A stretch of 64,000 nt of DNA from Iris pallida. Taxonomy: Eukaryota > Streptophyta > Magnoliopsida > Asparagales > Iridaceae. The notes beneath the pieces are model-generated. The model worked only from the letters and a program-made list of their open reading frames with translations, had not been told where the DNA came from and did no database searches. Made by a program: the position numbers and the translations under genes. Location of the stretch: positions 1,023,385-1,087,384 of the forward strand of contig JANAVB010044017.1 of NCBI GenBank assembly GCA_029216955.1, written 5' to 3'. This document shows positions 1-10,386 of this stretch, one piece after another. Numbering within the stretch: position 1 is the first letter of the stretch; every line of letters begins with the position of its first letter.

Positions 1-121
1 TGGTTTATTATTATTTTTCTTCGTTTTTATCATAAATTAACTTTTTCATGAATATTGTATGTATAGATATCGTCCTTCAGGGGTACAGAGACGCCTAGGC
101 GATATGCTGAGACATAATTAG

Positions 122-1617
122 GGTGGTCCCTGGATTAACTACTCTGATGCTCCAGACGAAAGGAAGAACTTCTGGTTTACGCGCTTCAAGGTTAAAATAG
201 ATTTGTTTTAACATGAATCATTAATTTATGCATATTATATATAATATAAATATTTGGTTTCGTACTGTTCTAGGATGTTTTACTATCCGCGCACCGGGCC
301 GAGCAGATCGAGGGGATGTTTCCTTCCGTCGCTGCCAAGCTGATCCGCGACTCTATCAACGATCAGAAGGATCGTGATCGTGCCGGAAAGCCGATCCAAG
401 GTTGGATCACCCCTGATCAATGGAATGTGATGAAGGCTCGATTCGAGGAGCCAAAGTACAAGGAGAAGTCGGAGAAGGCCAAGGCGGCTAGGCAACATGC
501 CTCGAAGTGGTGCGGTGGGTCGATTCCGATGACGGAACATTTCCGTCGTCTGGTATGTCTTTCTCTTTTAGAAATATTATTTTAATGCAAATCCGATAAA
601 TTATTACTAAGATAATATATTTAATTACAGGTAAGGAAGGTCGGTAACGCCGACATGGTGACCGTCTTCCTGGCCACCCATCGGAAGGGCGGAGTCCTTA
701 TTGACGAGAGGGCCGAGCAGACCTATGTAAGTATTACAATACGTTATCTTAATTTAATACTTCGTGTCCATTTTAATATAACTTAGTAAATATGATGCAA
801 ATAAATATTCATGAAGTTAGTAAAAATAAGTACATTAATTATAAATTAGAAATCATAGAGTACTATCCATACTTTCTAGGCCGAGTATAAGAGGCTGCGG
901 GAACGGGCGGCTGCTAGTGCACCTGATGCAGGAGAGGCCGGTACTTCCTCGCAGCCCACTCAAGCTCCGTCGGAGGACGAGCTGTGGATGACCGCCGCTG
1001 GTGGCCTCCGTAGGGGTACGTACTACGGTACGGGATCCTATGGCGCCCTAGTTGCGACCCAGTCCTCTAGGACATCTCCTGCTAGTGTGCATGGTCCACA
1101 GCCGTCCCAGGAGTCTGCCCGAGTCCACCAGATGATGGAGTCTCTCCGTGACGACCTGCTACGACGGATCGAGCAGCAGTCTCAGCATCCTACGGACGAT
1201 CCTGCGCTGCTAGCACGATTGGATGCGCTCGACCGCGGCATTATAGACCTCAGGGAGACGACTGAGAGGACAGAGCGCGCCGTTGGAGGGTTAGAGCGCA
1301 CGGTGACGGAGTTGCAGACAGGACAGGTGACCATGGCCGAGACGGTGAGAAAGGCGCAGGATTCGATGGTCCAGAGCACTGGTAGAATGTTATCTATCAT
1401 GGATTCATACAACCAGCGACTTACAGCGTTGGAGCATGCTGGTACTCTGGGTGCGCCTTCATCGTCGTCGACTCCGCCGCCTCCACCGCCTTCTTCTTCG
1501 ACACCGACTCCACCGACGTCACAGCCTGGCGCTCCATCTGTATCGATTTCACTTGCGGAGTATGAGGAGTTTTTACGCCTTCGTCGCGGCGGTGCCCCTC
1601 CTGCACCAGATCACTAG
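122..1617 (+). CDS. Plant transposase Ptta/En/Spm-family protein, C-terminal exons
   Basis: Four exons can be joined without breaking frame: about 122-190, 274-552, 631-726 and 880-1617 (stop TAG at 1615-1617). Each intron begins GT and ends AG, and all junctions are phase 0. The segment has the hallmarks of the Ptta/En/Spm plant transposase family (Transposase_24 type): a WITPDQWNVMKARF-like block, then SKWCGGS, then an ATHRKGG block in exon 3, and ELWMTAAGG-RGTYYGTGS in the last exon. The tail is a helical segment rich in Glu, Arg and Leu (likely coiled coil, about 1120-1420), followed by Ser/Pro-rich low complexity. In CACTA elements this protein is an accessory product; the DDE transposase would be a separate gene. 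The first exon start is uncertain because TAG at 119-121 lies in frame just before it, so 122 is used as a splice acceptor. Further 5' exons are probably missing. I see no disabling mutation in the part present. Confidence 0.8.
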
Positions 1618-1915
1618 TAGTCCTAGTTAGGACTTTTATTTGTGTTTGTATCATCTTATGTTTGTGACTTATGATTGGATGTTTGTATTGGATGTTAGTT
1701 GTGTATTGGATGTTTGTGACTTATGATTGGATATTTGTGACTTATGATTGGATGTTTGTATTGGATGTTTGTATTGGAATTGTGAGTGGGGGTTTCAATG
1801 CGCTGTGATTTGGAATTGTGAGTGGGGATTTGAATGTGTACCTATATGTGTTTTATAGAATTGTGAGTGGTAATATAGAATCTGTGTTTTATTTTTTTTT
1901 ATTTTTTTTACAACT
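1618..1915. other. 3' untranslated / spacer of the CACTA gene with short direct repeats
   Basis: Contains repeated TTGGATGTTTGT and GTGACTTATGATTGGAT units (1670-1770) and then GAATTGTGAGTGG repeated three times (about 1778-1872). There is no open frame of note. It is likely the 3' UTR of the preceding gene. Confidence 0.5.
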
Positions 1916-2443
1916 TTAGCGACGTTTAGCGACGCTTACTGACGTTTAGCGACTTCGTTTTCCGACGTTTACCGACGACAAGCTGCAAATAATATATGTT
2001 TGCGACGTTTTACCGACATTTACCGACGACTAACTGCAAAAAAGTACAGCTCTCCGACGTATTTGCCGACGTTTACCGACACTAGCTGCAAAAATGTACA
2101 GGACCATTACCGACGTCTAGCGACAAAACTCACGTCGCTATATTACCGACGAAACGACGCTAGACGTCGGTAACTATTCCAGGTTTTACCGACGTGTGGC
2201 GACTACATATACGTCGCTAATATACCGACGGAACGACGATAAACGTCGATAACTCACCGACGTACTCGTACGTCGCTGAATGTCGGTAATTGCGACGTTC
2301 AGCGACGTTTTCGTGATCACCGACTAAGGAAACGGCGACAAAAGCTAAACGTCGGTAAATACGTCGGTGATACAGATTAGCGACGGAATTTCCTATTTTT
2401 CCGACGTTTTTGGGCGTCGCTAAAACCACTTATTTTGGTAGTG
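1916..2443. repeat. CACTA subterminal repeats and terminal inverted repeat
   Basis: A dense array of short motifs built on GCGACGTTTAGCGACG and GACGTTTACCGACG, in both orientations, fills about 0.5 kb up to the terminus. Such subterminal repeats are where CACTA-encoded proteins bind. The terminal inverted repeat is 2426-2443 (complement CACTACCAAAATAAGTGG). Confidence 0.9.
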
Positions 2444-2740
2444 AATTCAAGGCTGGAGCCCATCTCATCTATGCATAGTATACATTGCCTAAAAATTCTT
2501 CATCTTTATTCCTTTTGAATATTCTTATCTTTGGTTTCGAAACTTGATTTTTGTTGTTGTTGTAATAGATGGCGAAAAAATCAATTTTTCTCCATATTAT
2601 TTTCTCCTTTATTCACATTAAAATTATATCATGAATAACTTCTTTAACTCCCTAAGGTCACATTAGTATCCATTATCACACATTTATTCCTATTAAATCC
2701 TATTGAAAGACTATTATTGATATATTGGTCTGTGACATGG
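2444..2740. other. AT-rich spacer, nothing recognised
   Basis: Host-side flank of the CACTA end. No open frame, tRNA or terminal-repeat structure could be seen. Confidence 0.6.
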
Positions 2741-2742
2741 TA

Positions 2743-2764
<22 letters not shown>
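2741..2764. repeat. (TA)n microsatellite
   Basis: Twelve TA units immediately before the poly-T of the minus-strand SINE; together with the TA tract at 2898-2945 it brackets the SINE. Confidence 0.95.
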
Positions 2765-2793
<29 letters not shown>

Positions 2794-2894
2794 GAAGCAA
2801 TGGGTAATTGTGGTGAACTTGCCTCCACTGAGGCTCGAACTCCCGACCACTTGGGCCGCATGCATCTCTCTTAACCACTAGGCTAGAGGTCATT

Positions 2895-2896
<2 letters not shown>
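2765..2896 (-). mobile_element. tRNA-derived SINE (minus strand) with poly-A tail
   Basis: Read on the minus strand this is a short retroposon. An RNA polymerase III A box, TAGCCTAGTGG, lies at 2885-2875; a B box, GAGTTCGAGCC, lies at about 2842-2832, roughly 33 bases on. The body then continues about 40 bases and ends in 29 consecutive A residues (the T run at 2765-2793). Box spacing and the A tail fit a tRNA-derived SINE rather than a tRNA gene; no cloverleaf with paired acceptor arms is visible. It sits inside a (TA)n tract, so a target duplication cannot be told from the repeat. Confidence 0.75.

Positions 2897-2897
<1 letters not shown>

Positions 2898-2945
<48 letters not shown>
2898..2945. 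repeat. (TA)n microsatellite
   Basis: Uninterrupted TA units flanking the 5' end of the SINE. Confidence 0.95.
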
Positions 2946-2948
<3 letters not shown>

Positions 2949-3373
2949 TCCTTTGTGTTGTTGCAAGAGAGAAAAAAAATTTACACTCTCTATAAATTAT
3001 GTCTTCCTTCTACAAAATTCATTCCATTTTTCAGTCATCGACTTCCATTCTAACTCTTTCAATCTTCTGGGCAAAGCTAAGTTCAGATCAATCTTTTCGA
3101 GTTGTGTGCGACGACGGGTTAACGGTAGAGCGTGAGTTTTACCACTAGGAACATTCGGACAAAGTCTGCACATAAATCCGAATAAACTCTTAGGACAGTG
3201 CTACGTGCGCGACTTCTCCGAAGGCCGGTAACTTTTAATTTTAGTTTATTTTATTTACATAATTTTGAAGATAAAGACAAATATATCCAACAGTTTATAT
3301 ATAGGACCTTATGAATGGGACGGACGGCCGCGTGGTCGACATTTAGATCGGATTCAGAGTCGAAGGAGGTAGC
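2946..3373. other. Spacer, no gene recognised
   Basis: About 0.43 kb of mixed composition. A short open frame at 2944-3135 has no recognisable motif and starts inside the TA repeat, so it is not called. Confidence 0.5.
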
Positions 3374-3376
3374 TAA

Positions 3377-3817
3377 GAGCATCTCCAACCCTATTGTGAG
3401 TTTAGAAAAAAATGGTTGCCACATAGGAATGACAAACTTTCATTCCAAAAAATCTTCTCCAATGCAAATGTAGAATAAAACATGAAATTGACATAGCAAT
3501 GACATGGCAAGGAGAATGTGAAGTTGGTTGTCTAGATTTAGACAATGCACTTCACAATGACTTTGTCTCCACATCATCAATTATGAATAGAAATATTTAT
3601 AAAAAAGTTGAAGAAGTGGAGGAGTTGCCTTGGAAGTTGAAAAAAAATACTTTTTATTGTCTCCTCAATACTTTTGCATTGGAGAGAGTTTTTCTATCTC
3701 ATTGTCTTTTGAGATATAGTTTTGCCACATAAACAAGACATTGTCTTGTGGCTCATGCCACATAGGAGCCACCTAGGACTCACAACAATTAACAACACAA
3801 TAGGGTTGGAGATGCTC
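3377..3817. mobile_element. Tourist/PIF-Harbinger-like MITE
   Basis: A 441-bp element with perfect terminal inverted repeats: GAGCATCTCCAACCCTATTG at 3377 is matched by its exact complement ending at 3817; with flanking bases the match extends to 23 bp. It is bordered by TAA on both sides (3374-3376 and 3818-3820), the 3-bp TWA-type duplication typical of PIF/Harbinger insertions. The interior is AT-rich. A 77-codon open frame (3499-3732) resembles no transposase, so this is a non-autonomous copy. Confidence 0.9.
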
Positions 3818-3820
3818 TAA

Positions 3821-4144
3821 GTATGGGTAACTGGTTACCCCCGGCCTCGGGGACCACCATTAACTCTAATTGGTTATGTTGATAAGAGCCCTAAGTCTTC
3901 ATTATACAAAGACTTTCGGAGAGGCTGGCGCTTAGCTTGAAGACTGACTACCTTACGGCTACTGCTTACGACTGGGAACTACGTCAAGGAAGAAGCAGCA
4001 GCAGCAGCAGCAATGTATCATAACCTGATAACAACAACAACCAGACTTGCCATCACGGGACTGTAATATTGTCTCTAAATCATATGACCAAGCATTGCAT
4101 GTTTATCATAGGAGAATAGTAATCTACTTCCTCGTAGTCAGAGG
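3821..4144. other. Spacer upstream of the GRAS relic, with a (GCA)n tract
   Basis: Contains a short (GCA)n run near 3991-4012 and otherwise nothing recognisable. It may hold decayed 5' parts of the GRAS copy downstream, but no GRAS motif is legible. Confidence 0.45.
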
Positions 4145-4786
4145 ATGGAAGAGCCACACCATAGTAATGCATGCTGGACCGATCAACCAGGCTATCTCCA
4201 AGAATTGGCTTCCGGGCTACTATTGACCCCTTCTTCCCTGTACCTCCGCGACGACGAAGCCCTCGTGATTAACTGCCAGAGCTGGCTACGGTACCTACCA
4301 TCGGACAACAAAGATTATTTCCTGGAATCGATTCGGAAGCTCAACTCTCTCTTCGTCACGGTCGCGGATGAGGACACGGGCCTTGACTCTCCGAGCCTGA
4401 CCACGAGGATCATGTCATGCTTCAACTACTTCTGGATACCATTCGACGCGCTGGAGACGTTCCTGCCCAAGGACAGCCCGCAGAGGGCAGAGTACGTGGG
4501 CCGACATCGGGCAGAAGATCGAGAACATCGTACGGTACGACGATGAGCGGAGGATCGAGAGGCTCAAGTAGGGGGCACGGACGGCTCAACGAGCGAACAA
4601 GGTCGGATTCATGAACTTGCCGTTCGCGAAGGAGACGGTGAGGCAGGTGAGGAGCTGCTCGATGGGCACGCGAGCGGGTGGGGGATGAAGAGGAAGGAGG
4701 ACATTCTAGTGCTGACATGGAAGGGGCACAGCTCGGTGTTCACCACGACGTGGGTGGGTCCGGCCGTCCAGGGATTGGATGACTAG
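4145..4786 (+). pseudogene. GRAS-family (SCARECROW-like, SCL32-type) pseudogene, C-terminal half
   Basis: The readable pieces match the C-terminal half of a GRAS transcription regulator: LRDDEALVINCQSWLRYLP, then VADEDTGL, then FNYFWIPFDALETFLPK (PFYRE region), then ADIGQKIENIV, and last GWGMKRKEDILVLTWKGHS with VFTTTW (SAW region). The order and spacing are those of an SCL32-like protein. The copy is broken. The frame shifts near 4495, a TAG interrupts the second frame at 4569-4571, and a second shift between about 4630 and 4675 restores the first frame to a stop at 4784-4786. The N-terminal half (leucine heptad I, VHIID) is absent or unrecognisable. No intron is visible across this part, which fits either a processed copy or an intronless parent. 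Family assignment is confident; the subfamily is an inference. Confidence 0.75.
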
Positions 4787-5633
4787 CTAGTTGGGTCTTG
4801 CAATTGATGGACTTAATGTTAAATAGATTTTGGCAAACAAGTGGAAATAATTTTGGAAAATGTAGGTCGAGTTTTTTAAAAAAATGAAATTATGGTATTG
4901 CCATTTTTTTTACATGAATTGTCTTACCAATTTTGGAATAATATAATTACTTAATTCTCACCCATCCTCATTCCTGACAACTCTGGGCTCTAATGACATG
5001 GACTTTGAAAGTGGCATGAGATCTACTCGGATTCAAATCTCCTCTTGCATGCTAGATAGGGCTTCAATCCAGACCTCAACCAAAATATAAAAAATAAAAA
5101 TTAGGGCCTTTATTAAAGGCAAAACAACCTTTGTTAAAGGACAACGATCATAGGATGGGACATCAGACATAAGTTAGAAACTTGTTTGGGGCTAACATAA
5201 TATTTGTTATGGGACAACACAACTCTCTCCCACTTCTCTAACAGAACGTCGATTTCTTCTGCTTTCATCTTCCTTCTTCCTCAGTTCCTCTTGCTCTTCC
5301 AACCCTAATTGATGATGGCACACACTTTTCCTTTCTCTTATTCTTCTATGTTTTTTTTTCCAAATCTTGTTTTTTTATTCTCGTATTTTACGTTTTTTCC
5401 TATAATTTTAAACATTACTGAATAGATTTTAGATTATTGATTTTTCCAATAGATTTTTCTAAAATTTTGGTACTTAATATTAGGGATTTCGAACTTCAAA
5501 AATAGATACAGACCCATTGGGGACGACAGAGGATTACCAATCTTTCGTAATAGTCAAGACAACTAAATTTTTTTGCTTTTTGCAGTCCTAATAGAAACTT
5601 CTCTGTTTTAGGAGAGAGAGCTTGTGGAGAGTT
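4787..5633. other. AT-rich spacer, nothing recognised
   Basis: Contains a small direct repeat CCTTTATTAAAGG / CCTTTGTTAAAGG near 5106-5140 but no gene, element end or RNA that I can support. Confidence 0.5.
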
Positions 5634-5671
5634 CGACATAAACTCCATTATTCATCGACATAAACTCCATT

Positions 5672-5711
<40 letters not shown>
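5634..5711. repeat. 22-bp tandem duplication followed by (GA)n microsatellite
   Basis: CGACATAAACTCCATTATTC occurs twice head to tail (5634 and 5656), then runs into about 34 bases of GA repeat ending at 5711, just upstream of the Tekay-type element insertion point. Confidence 0.9.
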
Positions 5712-5714
<3 letters not shown>

Positions 5715-5720
5715 GGTTAG

Positions 5721-5924
5721 TGTGAAACCCAGTTTTGGGATGTGATTTAATATTATTATTATAATATTATTACTATTATTATTATTATTAATTGTGGGTT
5801 TAAAAATTAATTTCAAAATTAATAATCGGCTTTTTGGTTGTGACGAGACCCGAGTCCGGACCAGCTTTCCGAAACCCAGACCCGATTTTAAACCCATTCT
5901 CTTTTATTTGAAAATTCTGATTTC

Positions 5925-5969
<45 letters not shown>

Positions 5970-8719
5970 CCCTTTGAGTTGGTCCACCCGTTGGACCAAC
6001 TCTCCCCTTATTTCTCCGCTACTCTTACTCACCCCCACACGTTCTCTCTAACTCCCCAACTCCAGCACACTAATCCCTCTCCCCACTCCTTATAATACCC
6101 CACCACAACTCTTCACACCTAACCCCACTCTCCCCTCCCTATCACGAGAGCACATCAACTAACTCTTCTTCCCATTCTTAAGCAAACCCACCACCACCAT
6201 TACTCATTTTTCTCCCCCCACTCCTCACAAACCCTCTCCCCGAGCCTTTCCGCTCGACGCCGGACCATCCGCCCCGACCCTGCGTGGCGCGCCTCCAGCC
6301 AGCGCCCCCGACCCCGCGACCGCCCGCGCCCCGCGGCCACCCCGATCTGCCCGTAGTCGGCGCCCCTCTCGGCCATCCGCGCCGATCCCGGCCCCCTCGG
6401 CCGCACTCCAGCGTCCCGACCTCCTTCCAGCGTACCCCCGTGCTGTGCCCTAGGTCTTCCGGCGTTTCCCTGAGCGCCGCCCCTTCGGCGCCAAGCCCTG
6501 TTTGGCCGTGCCCTAGCGTCGCCATCCAGAGCCCGTGCCCCGCTGATCTGTCCAGCACTGTCCACGGGTTCCGAGTCGCTGTCCGCTGTTCGGACGTTGT
6601 CCAGCGCATTCCTTGCGGCCCGGTCTACTGTCGGTGTTTCCTGTACATTTTTCGAGCTGGTTTCTTGCTGTCCGCGCTCATTATTTCTTTAATTTGCATC
6701 TGAGAGCTCTAGCCGAGCAACCCAAGGTATAACTCCGCTGTCCCGTCCCATTTTCATTTGTCTGTGATGAAATTGGTCCCCGATTCCCTCCCGGGAATTC
6801 GATTTTTAGCGACGTCGTAGCTTCGGATTTTTTCGGAAATATTCTGTGAGATTCGGCGTTTATTTCGGACTTTTCCGAAATATATTTTCGGGATTTTAGG
6901 CGTTGTGATTTCAGAATTCATTTCGGGAATTCCCGAAACTATATTGCGGGTTCCGATTTAAATTCGGGAATTGTTCTGTGAATTTTAATTGTGGTGTAAA
7001 ATAGTTTGGAATTGAATTCTGGGTGTTCCCTGGTTTGGGACTTTTTATAAATGGTGTTTATGGCACATTTCCCAGTTTTTGGGTTGACCGAAAATAGAGG
7101 AAGTGCTGCCGAATTTTTCTATAAAATTTAATTATATTTTAAAATGATTTTAAAATGGTTCTTTTGGAAAAGATTATTATTTTGGATTTTGGGCGATGAC
7201 CGTATTGGTCAATGGGCCCTGACTAAGTGCAAACGAAACCGGTTTAGCCCGGACGTTGAGGCATTAGCCTATATAACGATTGGACCAATATCTGAGACTC
7301 ACTATTAATTTAATTTATTTTAATTATTAGTTTTAATTATAATTAAATTGTAGGATAATTTTAGAACTAACAAATGTTTCTTCTTATTTCAATTTATGTA
7401 GAATAAATTGTAAGTGCATAAGCCCAGCTTTTCTATTTTTCTGTGGCCTGTAATTATTGTAGCATAGGTTTTCTTTCACTTTCTGGTTTTGCGGGTTTTT
7501 TTAGCGTATGCGTAAATCTAAAATAAATATTATTTTGATATAGAAAATTAATGAGATTTTCTCACATTAAAATTTACAAGTTTGTAATATTTAAACAACG
7601 ATCATGTTTTCTCATTAAAACAAGAAACTTAGTTTTATATGTATAATTACGAAAATACAAAGTTTTAACCCAATAAATTGGTAACTACGAGTTTTTTCAA
7701 AATACAAAGATAAATTGATCTCTCCCTCGTAATTAATTACAACGCACCCGATAATCGAGTTTTGTTTGTGATTGTGTAATCAAGATTAAAATTGATTAGG
7801 ATACAACTTAGAGATTGCAACTAGCATAGTTAGCTTGGTAACTCTGGAATCTGAGTCAACTTCTCGAATGTAGGATTTCGAGGACGAAGCTAGTTTCAAT
7901 CTCGAAGTCTTCAACCCTTCAAGTCCAGTCCAATTTGAGGCAAGTACATTTTGTGTTAGTTTACAATTATTTAATAATCGTTCTACTGCAAGTTTAAACC
8001 ACGATGCAACACGGAACTCTCTCTGAGAGCACTGACTGATTGACTATTGGGTACTGGGGGAATGGTGTAATGATTATGACCACATCCAAATGATAACATA
8101 GAACTGTATTAGCTTACCCCTCTTACACACGGGAATAAGCCATATCGTATCAATAGGATACAACTGTACAACCCAAGCCGGTCATATTCATTGCCTATTC
8201 AAATCACACTGTTTAACTGCTAGAAAACTGTTTACTTCAAATTGTTTAAAAGTGCATGATTCTATTATTATTTTAATTGTCAAATTAGCATGAATTGTAC
8301 TTTGCACCCTCCTGACTGGAGATAACATTTTTAGGGGATATTGAGGATGCTGAGCTGTTAATCAACAGCTATTATGACCCAGTTCTGTATCCCGTGGTGT
8401 TGCCAGAGTCCCCATTGGAGGACGCAGGACCTGAGGCCGACGAGCCGAATGCTTAGCTAGACTTTCCTGTTTTCAGTTTGGTTGTTGTTTTTTGAAAAAT
8501 TCTGTTATTTGAATTTAGTATTTAATTCAGTTCATTTACTTCCAGTTGTATTTATTTCAATGTTTAATAAAGTTTTAAATTTTCGAATATTGAGTTGTGA
8601 CAAATATAGATGTTGTTGTGGTTACCTGCTAATGGAACAGCTTACTGCCGCCGTCTCAACAACGGTACAGGCTGGGCATGATCCGATTTGACCCAATTAT
8701 TTGGGATCGGGTCGTAACA
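5721..8719 (+). repeat. 5' LTR of the Tekay-type element (2,999 bp)
   Basis: Carries (ATT)n near 5752-5790, (TA)n at about 5929-5967, a TATA-like box TATAATA at 6091, then an unusually GC-rich stretch (about 6245-6650), an AT-rich middle and a 3' end reading GGGATCGGGTCGTAACA. The TATA box and the GC-rich segment probably mark the promoter and transcript leader. Overlapping open frames in the GC-rich part (both strands) have no known motif and are treated as composition artefacts. Confidence 0.9.
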
Positions 8720-8905
8720 TGTTTTTAGTGGTGGCCCATGCAGGTCATGTCCAACAACTTAGGAAAACATACCTAGAAACAATTAGAATACTAGAACATT
8801 GATTTGTCACAATATAGGTCCGAATTATATATAAATAAATATTTTTGTTTGATTATAGACTGGTAGGATACCTTGCTTATGTTTGCATCCTAAACCTTCC
8901 AGAAT
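8720..8905 (+). other. Leader after the 5' LTR with an unidentified primer-binding site
   Basis: Directly after the LTR the sequence reads TGGTGGCCCATGCAGGTC (from 8730). The same block follows the LTR of the minus-strand derivative near 60192-60160, so it is conserved between the two families and is the best primer-binding-site candidate. It does not match the initiator-Met site (TGGTATCAGAGC) common in plant Ty3 elements, and I cannot name the primer tRNA. Confidence 0.45.
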
Positions 8906-9391
8906 ATGACCAAGGAAAAGATCACCCCTGCTGGCGATGAGGTGTCATCATCCGAACACACCCCATCTTCCCCAGCACGTCCAGACCCTTCACCGTTGCA
9001 GCTGACCGACCGTCCCCATCAATCTCCAGCACTCCATGGCGTTTACGCCACTACTTCTCAAGCTGCGAACCCTACACTTCCTCGGACTGAGCCGCAGATC
9101 CCTGCGATAGTGTCCACACCAGCTGCCCCACCAGTGCCCGTGGATCCCACCGATCTAGTGGGCATGCTACGAGGAGTGCTTGAAGCACAGAGAGCCCAAG
9201 CAGAAGCTCATCGTGAACAGACTGCAGCCCAAGCTGAAGTCCATCGCGAGCAGACCGCGATTATGAGAGAAGGCATGGAGAATGCCCATAATATGGCTAT
9301 GGCTGCCCTCGAGAGAGGAGGAACCACTTCATTGGAGCCACGACCTGCCAAGGTAAACATGATTCAGGAGTTAAGATTTATATATCATTAA
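8906..9391 (+). pseudogene. Tekay-type gag, N-terminal part
   Basis: An open frame of 161 codons opening MTKEKITPAGDEVSSSEH, rich in Pro/Ser/Thr at first, then a helical Ala/Gln/Glu-rich stretch with repeats of AQAEAHREQTA and AQAEVHREQTA. This is typical of the variable N-terminus of a chromoviral Gag. At AAGGTAAAC (about 9351) the frame leaves gag-like sequence; the capsid part resumes in another frame from 9424. Either a short insertion of about 70 bp with a frame change or a minute intron lies between; GT/AG pairs exist but the interval is too short to be convincing. Confidence 0.65.
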
Positions 9392-9423
9392 GGTCATTCT
9401 TTTGATTAGAGGCGTATTATTAC

Positions 9424-10386
9424 ATGATGGTCGGAGATATAGAGAGCTTTAAGAAGCAAGGCCCTCGACCTTTCAAAGGAACCGAGGGTATCATCTACGC
9501 CGATGAATGGCTAGACAGCATGGAGCGTCTCTTGAGCGTCGCTCGACTCCCAGAGGACCTAAAGACCGAAGCAGTAGGACTCCAGCTGCAAGATGTGGCC
9601 AGCACCTGGTATCGGAATGAACCCCAACTCCAGGACAAGCAGCTCGACTGGGACACCTTCAAGAGGCTGTTCCGCAGGAAGTTCTTCCCAACGTCAGAGA
9701 TGCGGGAGATAGAAAGACAATTCCAGGACCTGAAGCAAGGGAACATGACGGTTGGAGAGTATGCGGCAGAGTTCGGCCGACTTAGCCGCTTTGTCCAAAA
9801 CTTGGTTGCTGACCCCAAGGATCGTGCTGAAAGATTCAGGTATGAACTAAGGGAAGAGATTCGCACTCCTGTGATCGCAGGTGGCGCTAAGACATATGAG
9901 AGTATCCTGATACGAGCTCAGGACGTGGAGAAGAGCTAGCCTTCTCGTTCAAAGAGGGAGTATCCTGGAACTAGCAACTTCCAGGGTAACCAGAAGAGGC
10001 CCAACAACAACAACAACAGGCCTTCGCACCATCAGCAGCAGCACCATCAGGCAAGGACCAATGACAGAGTGCCTCAGAGGCAGATCCCTGTCTGTGATGT
10101 TTGCAAGAGGCCAGGACATCAGTCGAACATATGCAGGAAGAGACTAGGACACTGCCTAGTCTGTGGGTCTGCCACCCACCAAGTGAAGGACTGCCTCTCG
10201 TCAGTTAACCGAACCGGAGCAACTCAGCAAAGAGATCCCCTACCCATTCAGCAACAACGGTTCGGACAACACCAACAGAAGACCGGGCTAGCCTATGCCC
10301 TAGCAGCAGAAGAGCAAGAACCGGAGCAGGAACCCACTGCTGATGTCATCACAGGTTCATTTATGTGTTTTTACATCCTGCTCTAG
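9424..10386 (+). pseudogene. Tekay-type gag, capsid and nucleocapsid
   Basis: Retrotransposon Gag core: GDIESFKKQGPRPFKGTEG, then ADEWLDSMERLL, then WDTFKRLFRRKFFP and GNMTVGEYAAEFGRLSR, as in Retrotrans_gag domains. A TAG at 9937-9939 interrupts the frame. Beyond it the same frame continues through an Asn/Gln/His-rich linker to two zinc knuckles, both CX2CX4HX4C (C-DV-C near 10093 and C-LV-C near 10156), then an acidic tail. The frame ends at 10386 just after a frameshift (about 10345-10365) that moves the protease into another frame. Confidence 0.85.

Larger units (their letters stand above)
1..2443 (+). mobile_element. CACTA (En/Spm) DNA transposon, right-hand part
   Basis: The right end is explicit: on the complementary strand the last bases (2443 downwards) read CACTACCAAAATAAGTGG and run on into TTTAGCGACGCCC, a textbook CACTA terminus. 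It is preceded by about 0.5 kb of subterminal repeats and, further inside, by a multi-exon plant transposase-family gene. The three bases after the end (2444-2446, aat) would be the target-site duplication; the left end lies outside the window, so this cannot be checked. Element class is firm; completeness is unknown. Confidence 0.9.

Noticed and set aside
2830..2886. Possible tRNA gene on the minus strand (A and B boxes)
   Set aside because: No paired acceptor or anticodon arms can be drawn and a long A tail follows; it fits a tRNA-derived SINE.
3499..3732. 77-codon frame inside the MITE
   Set aside because: No transposase similarity; chance frame in a non-autonomous element.
6178..6703. 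Open frames of 120-143 codons on both strands in the Tekay LTR
   Set aside because: They lie in a GC-rich LTR segment, show no domain, and overlap one another on opposite strands; typical composition artefacts.
9352..9423. Spliced intron in Tekay-type gag
   Set aside because: GT and AG are present but the interval is shorter than normal plant introns and other AG choices are equally possible; a small insertion or frameshift is as likely.
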